A DNA stretch of 64,000 nucleotides from Chromohalobacter beijerinckii (lineage in GTDB: Bacteria; Pseudomonadota; Gammaproteobacteria; Pseudomonadales; Halomonadaceae), in the NCBI RefSeq assembly GCF_023061185.1, contig NZ_JAKGAK010000010.1:1-64000 (forward strand), in the 5' to 3' direction. Below the pieces are notes generated by a model that worked only from the letters and a program-made list of their open reading frames with translations, did not search any database and was not told the origin of the DNA. Below are positions 8,689 to 18,085 of this stretch, piece by piece. Within the stretch, counting starts at the first letter, position 1; each line of letters opens with the position of its first letter. The position numbers and the translations under genes were made by a program.

Positions 8689-9309
8689 ATGCGCCAAGGG
8701 TGGGCCACCGCGACATGGTTGAAAGGCGCTTGGGCGTTGCTCGTAGCGGTTGTGATGGGTGTCTCGGCGGCGCAGGCGACGCCGGTCTATCGCAGCGTCG
8801 ATGCGCAAGGCAACGTGACCTTTTCCGATCGCCCGGTAGGCGAGAAGGTAGACGTCGGTACGGTGAACACGGTGCCCGGCCAGCCGCGCGAGACACGCGA
8901 TCTCCAGGCGCTGCCGGACGCAGCGACCGAGACGGGAGCGGATGACGCATCGTCATTCACCGCTTACGAGCGTCTTGCCATTGCGGCCCCTGGCAAAGAG
9001 ACGACTCTGCCCACTGGCGCGGCGGGCGATACCCAGGTGCGTGTGGCGATCTCTCCCGAACTGCGAAAGGGGCACAGGTTGCGCATCCTCGTCGATGATG
9101 AGGTGAGTGGGCCGGCCCAGCATGCAACGACCTTCTCGGTCACCGAACTAGTGCGCGGGGAGCATACCTTGCGTGCTGAAGTCGTCGATGCTGAGGGGCG
9201 TGTGCGCCAACGTAGTGCCCCGATCACGCTGTATGTGCAACGTGCCAGCCGTTACCTACCTGCCAACCCCAACAATCCCCGTAATAATGGTGGCAGCGAC
9301 AACCAGTGA
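8689..9309 (+). CDS. Secreted DUF4124-domain protein
   Basis: A 206-residue exported protein. A signal peptide (hydrophobic ALLVAVVMGVSAAQA, about residues 17–31) is followed directly by a DUF4124 domain (TPVYRSVDAQGNVTFSDRP), a low-complexity linker and a C-terminal beta-rich half. The start ATG at 8689 has GAGGAG upstream. DUF4124 proteins often sit between glnA and ntrB in gammaproteobacteria, but their function is not established. It ends about 108 bp before the ntrB promoter. Confidence 0.8.
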   Translation: MRQGWATATWLKGAWALLVAVVMGVSAAQATPVYRSVDAQGNVTFSDRPVGEKVDVGTVNTVPGQPRETRDLQALPDAATETGADDASSFTAYERLAIAAPGKETTLPTGAAGDTQVRVAISPELRKGHRLRILVDDEVSGPAQHATTFSVTELVRGEHTLRAEVVDAEGRVRQRSAPITLYVQRASRYLPANPNNPRNNGGSDNQ

Positions 9310-9347
9310 GCCGATTTGGCGCCTGGCGCTGTCTACCTTCCCCTTTT

Positions 9348-9364
9348 TGCACTATTTTGGTGCG
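9348..9364 (+). promoter_or_regulatory. NtrC-type dyad upstream of ntrBC
   Basis: TGCACTATTTTGGTGCG fits the NtrC pattern TGCAC-N7-GTGC. It is 70 bp upstream of the sigma-54 element at 9418–9433. A further GTGC-N8-GCAC arrangement follows at about 9377–9392. Feedback control of ntrBC by NtrC is implied. Confidence 0.6.
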
Positions 9365-9417
9365 TTAGTGACTCATGTGCCAATGACTGCACTGCCCTAT
9401 GCCGGGCGGTGACAGAC

Positions 9418-9433
9418 TGGCGCGCTTCTTGCA
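9418..9433 (+). promoter_or_regulatory. Sigma-54 promoter of ntrBC
   Basis: TGGCGCGCTTCTTGCA matches TGGCAC-N5-TTGCA at all but one defined position. Transcription would begin near 9444. That is only about 9 nt before the ATG at 9453, so either the leader is very short or translation starts at ATG 9471. Confidence 0.65.
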
Positions 9434-9452
9434 CTGCTAACGTACATGGACG

Positions 9453-10565
9453 ATGGATAATGGATGGCACATGCCAGAACCTCCTTTGCCACAATATTCG
9501 TTCGAACCACCAGGCTCGGTCGAACCAAAACGTTTGCTAGAACACCTGACGACGGCGGTGGTACTGCTCGATGGCGATTTGCATGTGCGCTGGATGAATC
9601 CGGCCGCTGAGTCGTTGCTGGCGACTAGCCGGTTGCGTGTCATGGGTCAGCGACTGGAAAGTCTGGCGGGGGTCGAGGGCAGTGTCGAAGCGGTGTTGTT
9701 CAAGGCGCGCGACGAGCTGCACCCCTTCACGCAACGCGAGGCGAATCTGACGTTGCCGTCGGGGGATTCGGCCACGGTGGACTTTACCGTCACGCCGTTG
9801 TCCGCCGATGAACTGCTGATCGAGATCGAGCCGCGCGATCGGCTGTTGCGCATTTCCCGCGAGGAGGCACTGATCGCGCGCCAAGAAACCATCAAGGTGC
9901 TCACCCGGGGGCTAGCGCACGAGGTCAAGAACCCGCTGGGCGGCATTCGCGGCGCGGCGCAGCTGCTCGAGCGGGACCTGCCCGATCCGCAGCTCGCCGA
10001 GTTCACGCGGGTTATCGTCGAAGAGGCGGACCGTCTGCGCGATCTGGTCGACCGTATGCTGGGACCCAACAGCATGAGCCGCCACGAACCGCTCAACATC
10101 CATAAAGTGCTCGAGCGCGTGCGGACCCTGCTGGAGGCCGAGCATCCGCGTACCGAGTACGTACGCGACTATGATCCCAGTCTGCCGGAGCTGGAGGGCG
10201 ATGAAGCGCAACTGATCCAGGCGGTGCTCAACGTCGCCCGCAACGCCGTCCAGGCGATGGAGGAGCACGGCGTCGACGCCCCGCGCCTGACCCTGCGTAC
10301 TCGCGCCCGGCGGCAATTCACGCTGGGGGCCGAGCGTCACCGCTTGGTCTGTGAGCTGGGCATCCTCGATAACGGCCCCGGCATCCCCGAGACGCTACGC
10401 GAGACGCTGTTCTATCCGATGGTGTCGGGGCGTGCCGAGGGCAGTGGCCTGGGCCTTTCCATCGCGCAATCGATCCTGCACCAGCACCAGGGCTTGATCG
10501 AGTGCGACTCGGTGCCCGGGTGTACCGAATTCCGTTTGTTGATTCCGCTTGAGAGCCATCATTGA
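9453..10565 (+). CDS. ntrB: Nitrogen regulation sensor histidine kinase NtrB
   Basis: A 370-residue cytoplasmic kinase that phosphorylates or dephosphorylates NtrC according to PII state. It has an N-terminal PAS domain (about 25–125), the dimerisation/phosphoacceptor helix with His in LTRGLAHEVKNPLGGIRGAA, an N box (NVARNAVQAM), G1 (ILDNGPGIP) and G2 (GSGLGLSIAQ). Two starts are possible, ATG 9453 or ATG 9471; the sigma-54 promoter just upstream slightly favours 9471. It is separated from ntrC by 15 bp and is clearly co-transcribed. Confidence 0.95.
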   Translation: MDNGWHMPEPPLPQYSFEPPGSVEPKRLLEHLTTAVVLLDGDLHVRWMNPAAESLLATSRLRVMGQRLESLAGVEGSVEAVLFKARDELHPFTQREANLTLPSGDSATVDFTVTPLSADELLIEIEPRDRLLRISREEALIARQETIKVLTRGLAHEVKNPLGGIRGAAQLLERDLPDPQLAEFTRVIVEEADRLRDLVDRMLGPNSMSRHEPLNIHKVLERVRTLLEAEHPRTEYVRDYDPSLPELEGDEAQLIQAVLNVARNAVQAMEEHGVDAPRLTLRTRARRQFTLGAERHRLVCELGILDNGPGIPETLRETLFYPMVSGRAEGSGLGLSIAQSILHQHQGLIECDSVPGCTEFRLLIPLESHH

Positions 10566-10580
10566 GGCTTGGGAGGCCCT

Positions 10581-11990
10581 ATGACTGACGTCGCACGCAT
10601 TGTGATCGTCGACGATGACCGCGCCATACGCTGGGTGCTGGAGCGCGCGCTGGCTCAGCCGGATCTCGACGTGCAGAGCTTTGAGCGCGCTGACACCGCG
10701 CTGGAACAGATGCTGCGTCAACCGCCCGATGTGCTACTGACCGATATTCGCATGCCGGGACTCGATGGGCTGGACCTGATGGCGCGCATTCGTGAAAGCC
10801 ACCCGGATCTGCCGGTGATCGTGATGACCGCGCATTCCGACCTCGACAGCGCCGTGGCGTCGTATCAGGGCGGCGCCTTCGAGTACCTGCCCAAGCCGTT
10901 CGATGTCGACGAGGCCCTGGCCTTGGTACGCCGTGGCGTGGCGCATGCCCGCGAACGGCGTGCACCGGCGGCGGTGCCGGAAGGCCTGTCGGCGGAGATC
11001 ATCGGTGAGGCGCCGGCGATGCAGGAGGTTTTTCGCGCCATCGGGCGGCTCTCGCAATCGCATATCACGGTGATGATCAACGGTGAATCGGGCACCGGCA
11101 AGGAGCGTGTCGCCCAGGCGCTTCACCAGCACAGCCCGCGTCATAACGGGCCCTTTATTGCCCTCAACATGGCGGCGATTCCCAAGGATCTGATGGAATC
11201 CGAGCTCTTCGGCCATGAAAAGGGCGCTTTTACCGGGGCGACGTCGCAGCGGCGAGGGCGCTTCGAGCAGTCTGATGGTGGCACGCTATTCCTCGACGAG
11301 ATTGGCGACATGCCCGCCGAGACGCAGACGCGCCTGTTGCGCGTGTTGGCCGATGGCGAGTTCTACCGGGTCGGTGGCCACACACCGGTCAAGGTCGACG
11401 TGCGCATCATCGCCGCGACTCACCAGCATTTGGAGCGCCTGGTCGAGGATGGCCGTTTCCGCGAGGATCTGTTCCACCGCCTCAATGTGATTCGTATCCA
11501 TCTGCCGCGTCTTTCCGAGCGACGCGAGGACATTCCTCGCTTGGCGCAGCACTTTCTGGCCGACGCTGCCAAGGAGCTCGCCACCGAGCCCAAGGTACTG
11601 ACTCAGGAGGCCGAGCAGCACCTCACGCAACTGCCGTGGCCGGGTAACGTGCGCCAGCTCGAGAACACCTGTCGCTGGCTGACGGTAATGGCCTCAGGCC
11701 GAGAGGTGTTGGTCGAGGACCTGCCGCCGGAGCTGCGTGATATCGAGGGCACCGAAAGTGCCGGTGGCGACTGGCGCGGTGCCTTCCGTGAGTGGGCCGA
11801 TCGCGCCCTGGCGGCGGGGCATACGCATCTGCTCGAAGAGGCGGTGCCGGACTTCGAACGCATCCTCATCGAAACGGCGCTCAAGCATACTGGCGGGCGC
11901 AAGGGCGAGGCTGCCGAGCTGCTCGGTTGGGGCCGCAATACACTGACACGTAAGCTCAAGGTGCTGCTGCCGGCGTTGGCAGACGATTGA
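10581..11990 (+). CDS. ntrC: Nitrogen regulation response regulator NtrC
   Basis: A 469-residue sigma-54 activator starting at ATG 10581 behind GGGAGG. The receiver domain has acidic residues in VIVDDD and the phosphoacceptor Asp in LLTDIRMPG (about residue 54). The AAA+ domain has Walker A GESGTGKE, the sigma-54 contact loop GAFTGA, and Walker B GGTLFLDEIGDMP. A Fis-type helix-turn-helix lies at the C-terminus (GGRKGEAAELLGWGRNTLTR). It presumably drives glnA and its own operon through the NtrC-like dyads found in this window. Confidence 0.97.
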   Translation: MTDVARIVIVDDDRAIRWVLERALAQPDLDVQSFERADTALEQMLRQPPDVLLTDIRMPGLDGLDLMARIRESHPDLPVIVMTAHSDLDSAVASYQGGAFEYLPKPFDVDEALALVRRGVAHARERRAPAAVPEGLSAEIIGEAPAMQEVFRAIGRLSQSHITVMINGESGTGKERVAQALHQHSPRHNGPFIALNMAAIPKDLMESELFGHEKGAFTGATSQRRGRFEQSDGGTLFLDEIGDMPAETQTRLLRVLADGEFYRVGGHTPVKVDVRIIAATHQHLERLVEDGRFREDLFHRLNVIRIHLPRLSERREDIPRLAQHFLADAAKELATEPKVLTQEAEQHLTQLPWPGNVRQLENTCRWLTVMASGREVLVEDLPPELRDIEGTESAGGDWRGAFREWADRALAAGHTHLLEEAVPDFERILIETALKHTGGRKGEAAELLGWGRNTLTRKLKVLLPALADD

Positions 11991-12032
11991 ACCTGAGAGT
12001 GAGGCCGATATGTCGGCCGCGGGTGTCGCGTG

Positions 12033-12087
12033 GTCATGGCAACGTCACGGGATCGTCATCGAAGCGTCGCGGAACTGTCATTCAAGC
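12033..12087 (+). promoter_or_regulatory. Five-unit Pho box upstream of phnDCEE
   Basis: GTCA/GTCG tetranucleotides recur at 12033, 12044, 12055, 12066 and 12077, exactly 11 bp apart. PhoB binds such tandem 11-bp direct repeats (consensus unit CTGTCAT plus four A/T-rich bases); the last unit here is CTGTCATTCAA. A usable -10 (AACAAT, 12093–12098) sits at the expected distance after the last unit. Phosphate-starvation activation of the operon is inferred. Confidence 0.7.
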
Positions 12088-12089
12088 GG

Positions 12090-12118
12090 GCGAACAATGG
12101 GCATTACTCATTGTTCGC
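12090..12118 (+). promoter_or_regulatory. 10-bp inverted repeat between Pho box and phnD
   Basis: GCGAACAATG (12090–12099) and CATTGTTCGC (12109–12118) form a perfect dyad around 9 nt. It overlaps the predicted -10/start region and ends 16 bp before the phnD ATG. It could be an operator for a second regulator or a leader hairpin near the ribosome site. Confidence 0.5.
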
Positions 12119-12134
12119 AACCAGGTGACAACGC

Positions 12135-13106
12135 ATGTTCTCGCAGACGCTTTCACTGTCTCGCCCCGTTCTGGGGTTTGCCTTTGCTGCCCTCGCGGGT
12201 ATTTCCACCGCCCAGGCCGACTTCCAGCTAAGCGACCGCTACACCGATGCCGATGGCGACCTCGTCGCCGACATTCCAGAAGATGAATCCCAGTGGCGCG
12301 ATCCGGACACGCTGGTCTTCGCCTATACCCCGGTGGAGGATCCTGCCGTGTATGCGGATGTGTGGTCTGGCTTCCTGGATCATATGGAGGAAGTCACCGG
12401 CAAGAAGGTGAAGTTCTTCCCGGTGCAGTCCAACGCCGCTCAGATCGAGGCGATGCGCGCCGGGCGCTTGCACGTCGCCGGCTTCAATACTGGCTCCAAT
12501 CCGCTTGCGGTGGCCTGCGCGGGCTTTCGGCCCTTCGCCATGATGGCCGCCGATGATGGCTCCTTCGGCTACGAGATGGAGATCATCACCTATCCCGGCT
12601 CCGGCATCGACGAGGTCGAGGACATCAAGGGCAAGACCCTGACCCATACCTCGGAGACGTCCAATTCCGGCTACAAGGCGCCTACCGCGCTGATGGCCTC
12701 GGAATTCGGCATGACTTCCGGTGAGGATTACGAGGTCGAGTTTTCCGGCAAGCACGACAATTCGATTCTCGGCGTGGCCAATCACGACTATGAAGTCGCT
12801 ACCATCGCCAATTCGGTCAAGGATCGCATGATCGACCGTGGCGTGATCGACGCGGATCAGATCGAGGTGATCTACCAGTCGGATACCTTCCCGACGACGG
12901 GCTATGGCGTGGCGCACGACCTCAAGCCCGAATTGCAGGAAGCCATCAAGAAAGCGTTCTTCGACTTCGACTGGGAAGGCACTGCGCTGTCCGAGGAATT
13001 CGGCAAGAACGGCGAATCTCAATTCATCCCCATCACCTTCAAGAAAGAATGGTCGGTGATCCGGCAGATCGACGCGGCAAACGACGTGCAGTACCAGTGT
13101 TCGTAA
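12135..13106 (+). CDS. phnD: Phosphonate/phosphate ABC transporter substrate-binding protein
   Basis: A 323-residue periplasmic protein of the PhnD/PtxB family. A signal peptide (residues 1–25, ending STAQA) is followed by VFAYTPVEDPAVYADVWSGF, MRAGRLHVAGFNTGSNPLAV and GKTLTHTSETSNSGYKAP, the phosph(on)ate-binding loop motifs. Start ATG 12135 follows AGGTGA. It heads the phnDCEE operon under a Pho box. No phosphonate-degrading genes (C–P lyase, phnX/W) lie next to it, so the substrate could be phosphonate, phosphite or phosphate. Confidence 0.9.
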   Translation: MFSQTLSLSRPVLGFAFAALAGISTAQADFQLSDRYTDADGDLVADIPEDESQWRDPDTLVFAYTPVEDPAVYADVWSGFLDHMEEVTGKKVKFFPVQSNAAQIEAMRAGRLHVAGFNTGSNPLAVACAGFRPFAMMAADDGSFGYEMEIITYPGSGIDEVEDIKGKTLTHTSETSNSGYKAPTALMASEFGMTSGEDYEVEFSGKHDNSILGVANHDYEVATIANSVKDRMIDRGVIDADQIEVIYQSDTFPTTGYGVAHDLKPELQEAIKKAFFDFDWEGTALSEEFGKNGESQFIPITFKKEWSVIRQIDAANDVQYQCS

Positions 13107-13170
13107 GCCGGCGGGTAGTGGGCGGCGTCTTGCATGACGTCGTCTGCTGCCATGGTGCTGGGAGGATGAC

Positions 13171-13992
13171 ATGCTAGAACTCCAGCAACTTTCCAAGACG
13201 TATGCCACCGGTGACACGGCGCTGCGGGATGTCTCTTTCGTCGTGCCACGCGGTCAGGTGATGGGCTTGATCGGGCCTTCAGGCGCCGGCAAGTCGACAC
13301 TGATTCGTTGCATCAATCGCCTGGTCGATCCCAGTGGGGGCCGTATCCTGCTCGGCGATACCGATCTCGCTCAGGTAGGGCGCAGTGAATTACGTCGCCA
13401 ACGGCGGCGCATTGGCATGATCTTCCAGGAGTATGCCTTGGTCGAGCGCCTCACCGTCATGGAAAACGTGCTCTCCGGACGCCTGGGGTATGTACCGTTC
13501 TGGCGCAGCTTCACGCGGCGTTTTCCAGGGCAAGATATCGAGAATGCCTACCGCCTGCTGGATCGCGTGGGATTGCTCGAACAGGCCGACAAGCGTGCCG
13601 ATGCCTTATCGGGCGGACAGCGCCAGCGGGTGGGTATTGCCCGTGCCCTGGCGCAGGAACCGGCGTTGCTGCTGGTCGATGAGCCGACCGCGAGCCTGGA
13701 TCCCAAGACGAGCCGCCAAATCATGCGCTTGATCATCGAGATCTGTGACGAGCGCGAATTGCCGGCCATCGTCAATATTCACGACGTGCCGCTGGCGCAG
13801 CAATTCATGCATCGCCTAATCGGCTTGCGTGCGGGCGAGGTGGTCTTCGACGGCACGCCGGCGGCGCTCGATGAAGCGGTGCTCGGCGATATCTACGGTG
13901 CCGAGGACTGGACGGCGATGCGCCGTGAGCACGAAGAAGATCAGGCAGCCGAGGCGGACGCCACGCGGCGTGTGGCGGAGGTCGCACGATGA
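13171..13992 (+). CDS. phnC: Phosphonate ABC transporter ATP-binding protein
   Basis: A 273-residue ATPase. Walker A is GPSGAGKST (about residues 34–42), the Q-loop is [19 protein letters not shown], the signature [16 protein letters not shown], and Walker [14 protein letters not shown]. The extended Q-loop region with FTRRFP is typical of PhnC. The start has a clear GGGAGG. The stop overlaps the first permease start (ATGA), implying translational coupling. Confidence 0.95.
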   Translation: MLELQQLSKTYATGDTALRDVSFVVPRGQVMGLIGPSGAGKSTLIRCINRLVDPSGGRILLGDTDLAQVGRSELRRQRRRIGMIFQEYALVERLTVMENVLSGRLGYVPFWRSFTRRFPGQDIENAYRLLDRVGLLEQADKRADALSGGQRQRVGIARALAQEPALLLVDEPTASLDPKTSRQIMRLIIEICDERELPAIVNIHDVPLAQQFMHRLIGLRAGEVVFDGTPAALDEAVLGDIYGAEDWTAMRREHEEDQAAEADATRRVAEVAR

Positions 13993-14798
13993 GCTTCGAG
14001 ACGACCTATCCGACGCACTGGCGGCGCCCGCCGCGGATGTTGCGCGATCGGCGCTGGCGGCTCGTCGTACAGGGCGCGGTGCTCGTTTATCTAGTGCTGG
14101 CGATGGGCTCGTTGGACATCGAGTGGTCGCGGGTGGTGGAAGGACTGGCACGAGGACAGCGCTTCGTGGAGGGCTTCTTGCAGCCCGACTTCATCAGCCG
14201 CTGGAGCGATATCCGTCAAGGGCTGATCGAAAGCCTGACCATGACGCTTACCGCGACGGTGGTGGGGGGCTTGATCTCGGTCCCCATCGGTATCGGCGGG
14301 GCGCGTAACCTGGTGCCGGCGCCGGTATATGGGATATGTCGCACGATCATTGCCGTCAGCCGTTCGCTGCAGGAGATCATTATCGCGATCTTCCTGGTGG
14401 CGATGTTCGGTTTCGGCCCGCTGGCGGGTTTCATGACATTGTCGTTCGCCTCGATCGGTTTCATCGCCAAGCTCCTCGCCGAAGACATCGAAGAATGCGA
14501 TGTGCACCAGATCGAAGCGGTGCGTGCGACGGGAGCGTCATGGTGGCAGGTGCTGCACTATGCCATCCAGCCGCAAGTCATGCCGCGCCTGATTGGCCTG
14601 TCGATGTACCGATTGGACATCAACTTCCGCGAAAGCGCGGTGATCGGCATCGTCGGCGCCGGCGGCATCGGTGCCACGCTCAATACCGCCATCGACCGTT
14701 ACGAATATGACAGTGCCGGCGCCATCCTGCTGATCGTTATCGTCATCGTCATGCTATCCGAGTATGGCTCCAGCTATTTGAGAAGGTTCCTGCAATGA
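13989..14798 (+). CDS. phnE: Phosphonate ABC transporter permease, first subunit
   Basis: A 269-residue inner-membrane permease of the PhnE/MetI type, with the ABC-interaction loop [23 protein letters not shown] around residues 165–185 and a following [20 protein letters not shown] segment typical of PhnE. Its start overlaps phnC and its stop overlaps the second permease, each by 4 bp. The two permeases are unequal in sequence and probably form a heterodimer. Confidence 0.93.
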   Translation: MSFETTYPTHWRRPPRMLRDRRWRLVVQGAVLVYLVLAMGSLDIEWSRVVEGLARGQRFVEGFLQPDFISRWSDIRQGLIESLTMTLTATVVGGLISVPIGIGGARNLVPAPVYGICRTIIAVSRSLQEIIIAIFLVAMFGFGPLAGFMTLSFASIGFIAKLLAEDIEECDVHQIEAVRATGASWWQVLHYAIQPQVMPRLIGLSMYRLDINFRESAVIGIVGAGGIGATLNTAIDRYEYDSAGAILLIVIVIVMLSEYGSSYLRRFLQ

Positions 14799-15628
14799 AA
14801 CCATCTCTCGTTAATACCACCGAGCCGGCGACATATGCCCAGATCTGGACATTCCGCACTCCGCGCGCCCAGCTGGCTTTGTGGTGCGGGTGGCTGGCGC
14901 TGGTCGCGCTGTTCGTCTACTGCTGGCAGGTCATGAACGCCGATACGATGTGGGTATTCGTGGCCGATGCGCCGACCCAAGCCGTCGATATCGGTTCACG
15001 CATGTGGCCACCGAGTTTGAGTTATCTGCCCGAGCTGATGAAGCCGCTGTGGGATACGCTCAATATCGCCACCCTGGGCACGCTGGGCGGGGTGATCATG
15101 GCGGTGCCGGTCGCCTTTCTCGCGGCGCGCAATACCACGCCATCCTCGATCTTGATCAGGCCGCTGGCGTTGTGGGTGATCGTCGCGTCGCGCTCGATCA
15201 ATTCACTGATCTGGGCCTTGCTGCTGGTGGCTATCATCGGGCCGGGGCTGCTCGCCGGCGTGGTGGCGATTGCGCTGCGTTCCATCGGCTTCGTCGGCAA
15301 GTTGCTCTACGAGGCCATCGAGGAAACCGATATCCGCCAGGTCGAGGCGGTCAGCGCCACGGGTGCGAGTTCCATGCAGCAGCTCAACTACGCCATCGTG
15401 CCGCAGATACTGCCGGCGTTCTGGGGAATCACCATGTTTCGCTGGGACATCAACATCCGCGAGAGCACCATTCTGGGGCTAGTCGGCGCTGGCGGCATCG
15501 GTCTCAAGCTGCAGTCGTCGATCAATGTGCTGGCCTGGCCGCAAGTGGCGACGATCCTGCTGCTCATCCTGGCCACGGTGATCGTCAGCGAGTGGGTCTC
15601 GGCGCGGGTGCGCCATGCCATTCTGTGA
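14795..15628 (+). CDS. phnE: Phosphonate ABC transporter permease, second subunit
   Basis: A 277-residue permease paralogous to the preceding gene. It has a longer N-terminal part before the conserved core, the EAA-type loop EAIEETDIRQVEAVSATGAS, and LPAFWGITMFRWDINIRES matching the same segment in its partner. It ends the phnDCEE operon. The 230 bp after it contain no gene; only a short CCAG/CTGG stem near 15766 is visible. Confidence 0.93.
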   Translation: MKPSLVNTTEPATYAQIWTFRTPRAQLALWCGWLALVALFVYCWQVMNADTMWVFVADAPTQAVDIGSRMWPPSLSYLPELMKPLWDTLNIATLGTLGGVIMAVPVAFLAARNTTPSSILIRPLALWVIVASRSINSLIWALLLVAIIGPGLLAGVVAIALRSIGFVGKLLYEAIEETDIRQVEAVSATGASSMQQLNYAIVPQILPAFWGITMFRWDINIRESTILGLVGAGGIGLKLQSSINVLAWPQVATILLLILATVIVSEWVSARVRHAIL

Positions 15629-15861
15629 TCTTTACGCCGTCGACACGCGGCATGCCCCGTGCATCTTGTCGTGCGGCGTAATATCCTTCTCCTCCTAACG
15701 TCTAAGTCGATGCCTTTCCGCCTGGTTTGACAGGTGACGCGTCAGCGGGAGGCATGTCCCATGCGCCAGTTAAGCTGGCCGTGTTCAATCCGACCGCCGT
15801 CGTCCGCGCGGGCCTTTCACCCGTGCGCCGTACGGTCGTCGCGTGACAATAGGAGTCCCGA

Positions 15862-16725
15862 GTGGCAACCCCCTCGCAACACGATCTACGTAATGACTTC
15901 CGCGCCCTGCTGGCCTCCGATCAATGCTTCTTCACCGCCTCGGTCTTCGACCCCATGTCGGCGCGCATCGCCGCCGACTTGGGCTTCGAAGTGGGGATTC
16001 TGGGCGGCTCGGTGGCCTCGCTGCAGGTGCTGGCGGCGCCCGATTTCGCGCTGATCACCTTGAGCGAGTTCGTCGAGCAAGCGACTCGCATCGGCCGCGT
16101 GACGCGACTCCCGGTGATCGCCGACGCCGACCATGGCTATGGCAACGCGCTCAACGTCATGCGCACCATTACCGAGCTCGAACGTGCCGGCGTGGCGGCG
16201 TTGACCATCGAGGACACCTTGCTGCCGGCGCAGTACGGGCACAAGTCCACCGACCTCATCCCCCTCGACGAGGGCGTAGGCAAGATGCGTGCGGCCTTGG
16301 AGGCGCGCATCGACCCGGCGATGGCGATCATCGCGCGCACCAACGCCGGTCAACTCGACGATGAGGCTGCCGTCGAGCGCGTGTGTGCCTATCAAGCGGC
16401 GGGCGTGGATGCTATCTGCCTGGTGGGCGTGCGTGACTTCGACCACCTCGAGCGCCTGGCGGCGCCGCTGGACATTCCGCTGATGCTGGTCACCTACGGC
16501 AACCCCGAGTTACGTGATCGCGAGCGTCTGGCTGCGCTCGGCGTGCGCGTGGTGGTCAACGGCCATGCGGCCTACTTCGCCGCCATCAAGGCCACCTACG
16601 ATTGCCTGCGCGAGCAGCGCGATATCGCCGCTAGCGAATTGAGCGCGTCGCAGTTGTCCACACGTTACTCTACGCTGGACGAGTATCGCGCCTGGGCGCG
16701 CGATTATATGGATGTGAAAGAGTAG
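15862..16725 (+). CDS. Oxaloacetate decarboxylase of the PEP mutase/isocitrate lyase superfamily
   Basis: A 287-residue cytosolic enzyme. It closely resembles the Pseudomonas PA4872-type oxaloacetate decarboxylase along its whole length: [40 protein letters not shown], metal-site [38 protein letters not shown]. It should convert oxaloacetate to pyruvate and CO2 with Mg2+. It is often annotated as carboxyphosphonoenolpyruvate phosphonomutase, which the PA4872-like signature argues against. GTG start at 15862 follows TAGGAG. It is followed after 22 bp by the dNTPase gene. Confidence 0.85.
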   Translation: MATPSQHDLRNDFRALLASDQCFFTASVFDPMSARIAADLGFEVGILGGSVASLQVLAAPDFALITLSEFVEQATRIGRVTRLPVIADADHGYGNALNVMRTITELERAGVAALTIEDTLLPAQYGHKSTDLIPLDEGVGKMRAALEARIDPAMAIIARTNAGQLDDEAAVERVCAYQAAGVDAICLVGVRDFDHLERLAAPLDIPLMLVTYGNPELRDRERLAALGVRVVVNGHAAYFAAIKATYDCLREQRDIAASELSASQLSTRYSTLDEYRAWARDYMDVKE

Positions 16726-16747
16726 GCCTCGACAACCGGAGAGTGCG

Positions 16748-18085
16748 ATGAGCGCCATGCAATGGGAGCGTCTGCTTGACCCTACCCGCCTCAATGACAA
16801 GCACGGAGGCTCGCGCGATGAAATCGGGCGCAGTCCGTTCCATAAGGATCACGACCGTATTGTCTTCGCCGGCTCGTTCCGGCGCTTGGGGCGCAAGACG
16901 CAGGTCCACCCGCTGACCGACAACGATCATATCCACACCCGCTTGACGCATTCTCTGGAAGTGGGCTGCGTGGGGCGCTCGCTGGGCATGATCGTCGGCG
17001 AGGAGTTGCGTGAGCGACTGCCGGGTTGGATCACGCCGGCCGACTTGGGGGTCATCGTGCAGGCGGCCTGCCTGGGGCATGACATCGGCAATCCGCCGTT
17101 CGGGCATGCCGGCGAATATGCCATTCGCGACTGGTTCAAGCGCGCCGAGGCGGAGGGCAGCGGGCTGTTGGCCGAGCTTTCGCCGGCCGAGCGAGAGGAC
17201 CTGCTGACTTACGAGGGTAACGCCCAAGGGTTTCGCATCGTCACGCAGATCGAGTACAACCAGTTCAATGGCGGCATGCGTCTAACCGCTGCCACGCTTG
17301 GCACGATGCTCAAGTACCCGTGGACGGTGGAGCGTGCCTCGCGGGCCGGCAAGTTCGGTTGTTACCAGTCGGAGCGCGAGCAATTGGGCGAGGTGGCCGA
17401 GCGTCTGGGTCTGTTGCCGCATGGCGAAACCGCCTGGTGTCGGCACCCGCTGGCGTATCTCGTCGAGGCCGCCGACGATATCTGCTACGCACTGCTGGAT
17501 CTCGAGGACGGCCTGGAGATGGGCATTCTGCGCTACGACGAAGTCGCCGAGGTGCTCATCCAGATCGCCGGGGGGACGCCATCGGGCTATGACGACATGC
17601 GTGCCCGGGGCGTGTCCCAGCGTCGACGTATTGCGGCCTTGCGCGGCGCGGCGATGGAACGTGCGGTGAACGATGTCGCGGCAGTATTCGTGCAACATGA
17701 GAGTGCGCTGCTGAACGGCACCCTGAATGGCGACCTGCTCGAGCTGTGTCATCCCGACTTGGGATGGGGAGTAGGCACGGCCAAGCAGATCGCCCGCGAA
17801 CGTATCTTCCAAAACGAACGCAAGGCCAAGCTGGAGATCGGGGCCTACACGACGCTGGGCATTCTCCTCGAAGCCTTCATCGGCGCGGCGTATGAGCTTC
17901 ACCACAGCGGCGAGTCGTCCTTCAAGCACCAGCGCGTGCTGGCGTTGATCGGCGAGAACACGCCCAAGCCCTCATGGTCGCTCTATGCCAGCTATCGGCG
18001 CATGCTCGATTTCATCGGCGGCATGACTGACCACTACGCCGTCGATCTGGCGCAGGAGATGGGCGGTCGCCTGCGCGGCGAGTAA
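16748..18085 (+). CDS. dgt: dGTP triphosphohydrolase-like dNTPase (HD superfamily)
   Basis: A 445-residue HD-domain protein that hydrolyses dNTPs to nucleoside and triphosphate. The metal site is laid out as H (LTHSLEV, about residue 60), HD (CLGHDIGNPPFGHAGE, about 115–130) and a later D (VEAADDICYALLDLEDG). Length is that of the Dgt-like type-2 group rather than the 505-residue E. coli enzyme. Start ATG at 16748 behind GGAG. Its last codons form one arm of a 17-bp perfect inverted repeat. Confidence 0.93.
   Translation: MSAMQWERLLDPTRLNDKHGGSRDEIGRSPFHKDHDRIVFAGSFRRLGRKTQVHPLTDNDHIHTRLTHSLEVGCVGRSLGMIVGEELRERLPGWITPADLGVIVQAACLGHDIGNPPFGHAGEYAIRDWFKRAEAEGSGLLAELSPAEREDLLTYEGNAQGFRIVTQIEYNQFNGGMRLTAATLGTMLKYPWTVERASRAGKFGCYQSEREQLGEVAERLGLLPHGETAWCRHPLAYLVEAADDICYALLDLEDGLEMGILRYDEVAEVLIQIAGGTPSGYDDMRARGVSQRRRIAALRGAAMERAVNDVAAVFVQHESALLNGTLNGDLLELCHPDLGWGVGTAKQIARERIFQNERKAKLEIGAYTTLGILLEAFIGAAYELHHSGESSFKHQRVLALIGENTPKPSWSLYASYRRMLDFIGGMTDHYAVDLAQEMGGRLRGE

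Noticed and set aside
15862-16725. Phosphonopyruvate-type function linked to the phosphonate transporter
   Set aside because: The sequence fits PA4872-type oxaloacetate decarboxylase; adjacency to phnDCEE is tempting, but the 230-bp gap and motifs argue against it.
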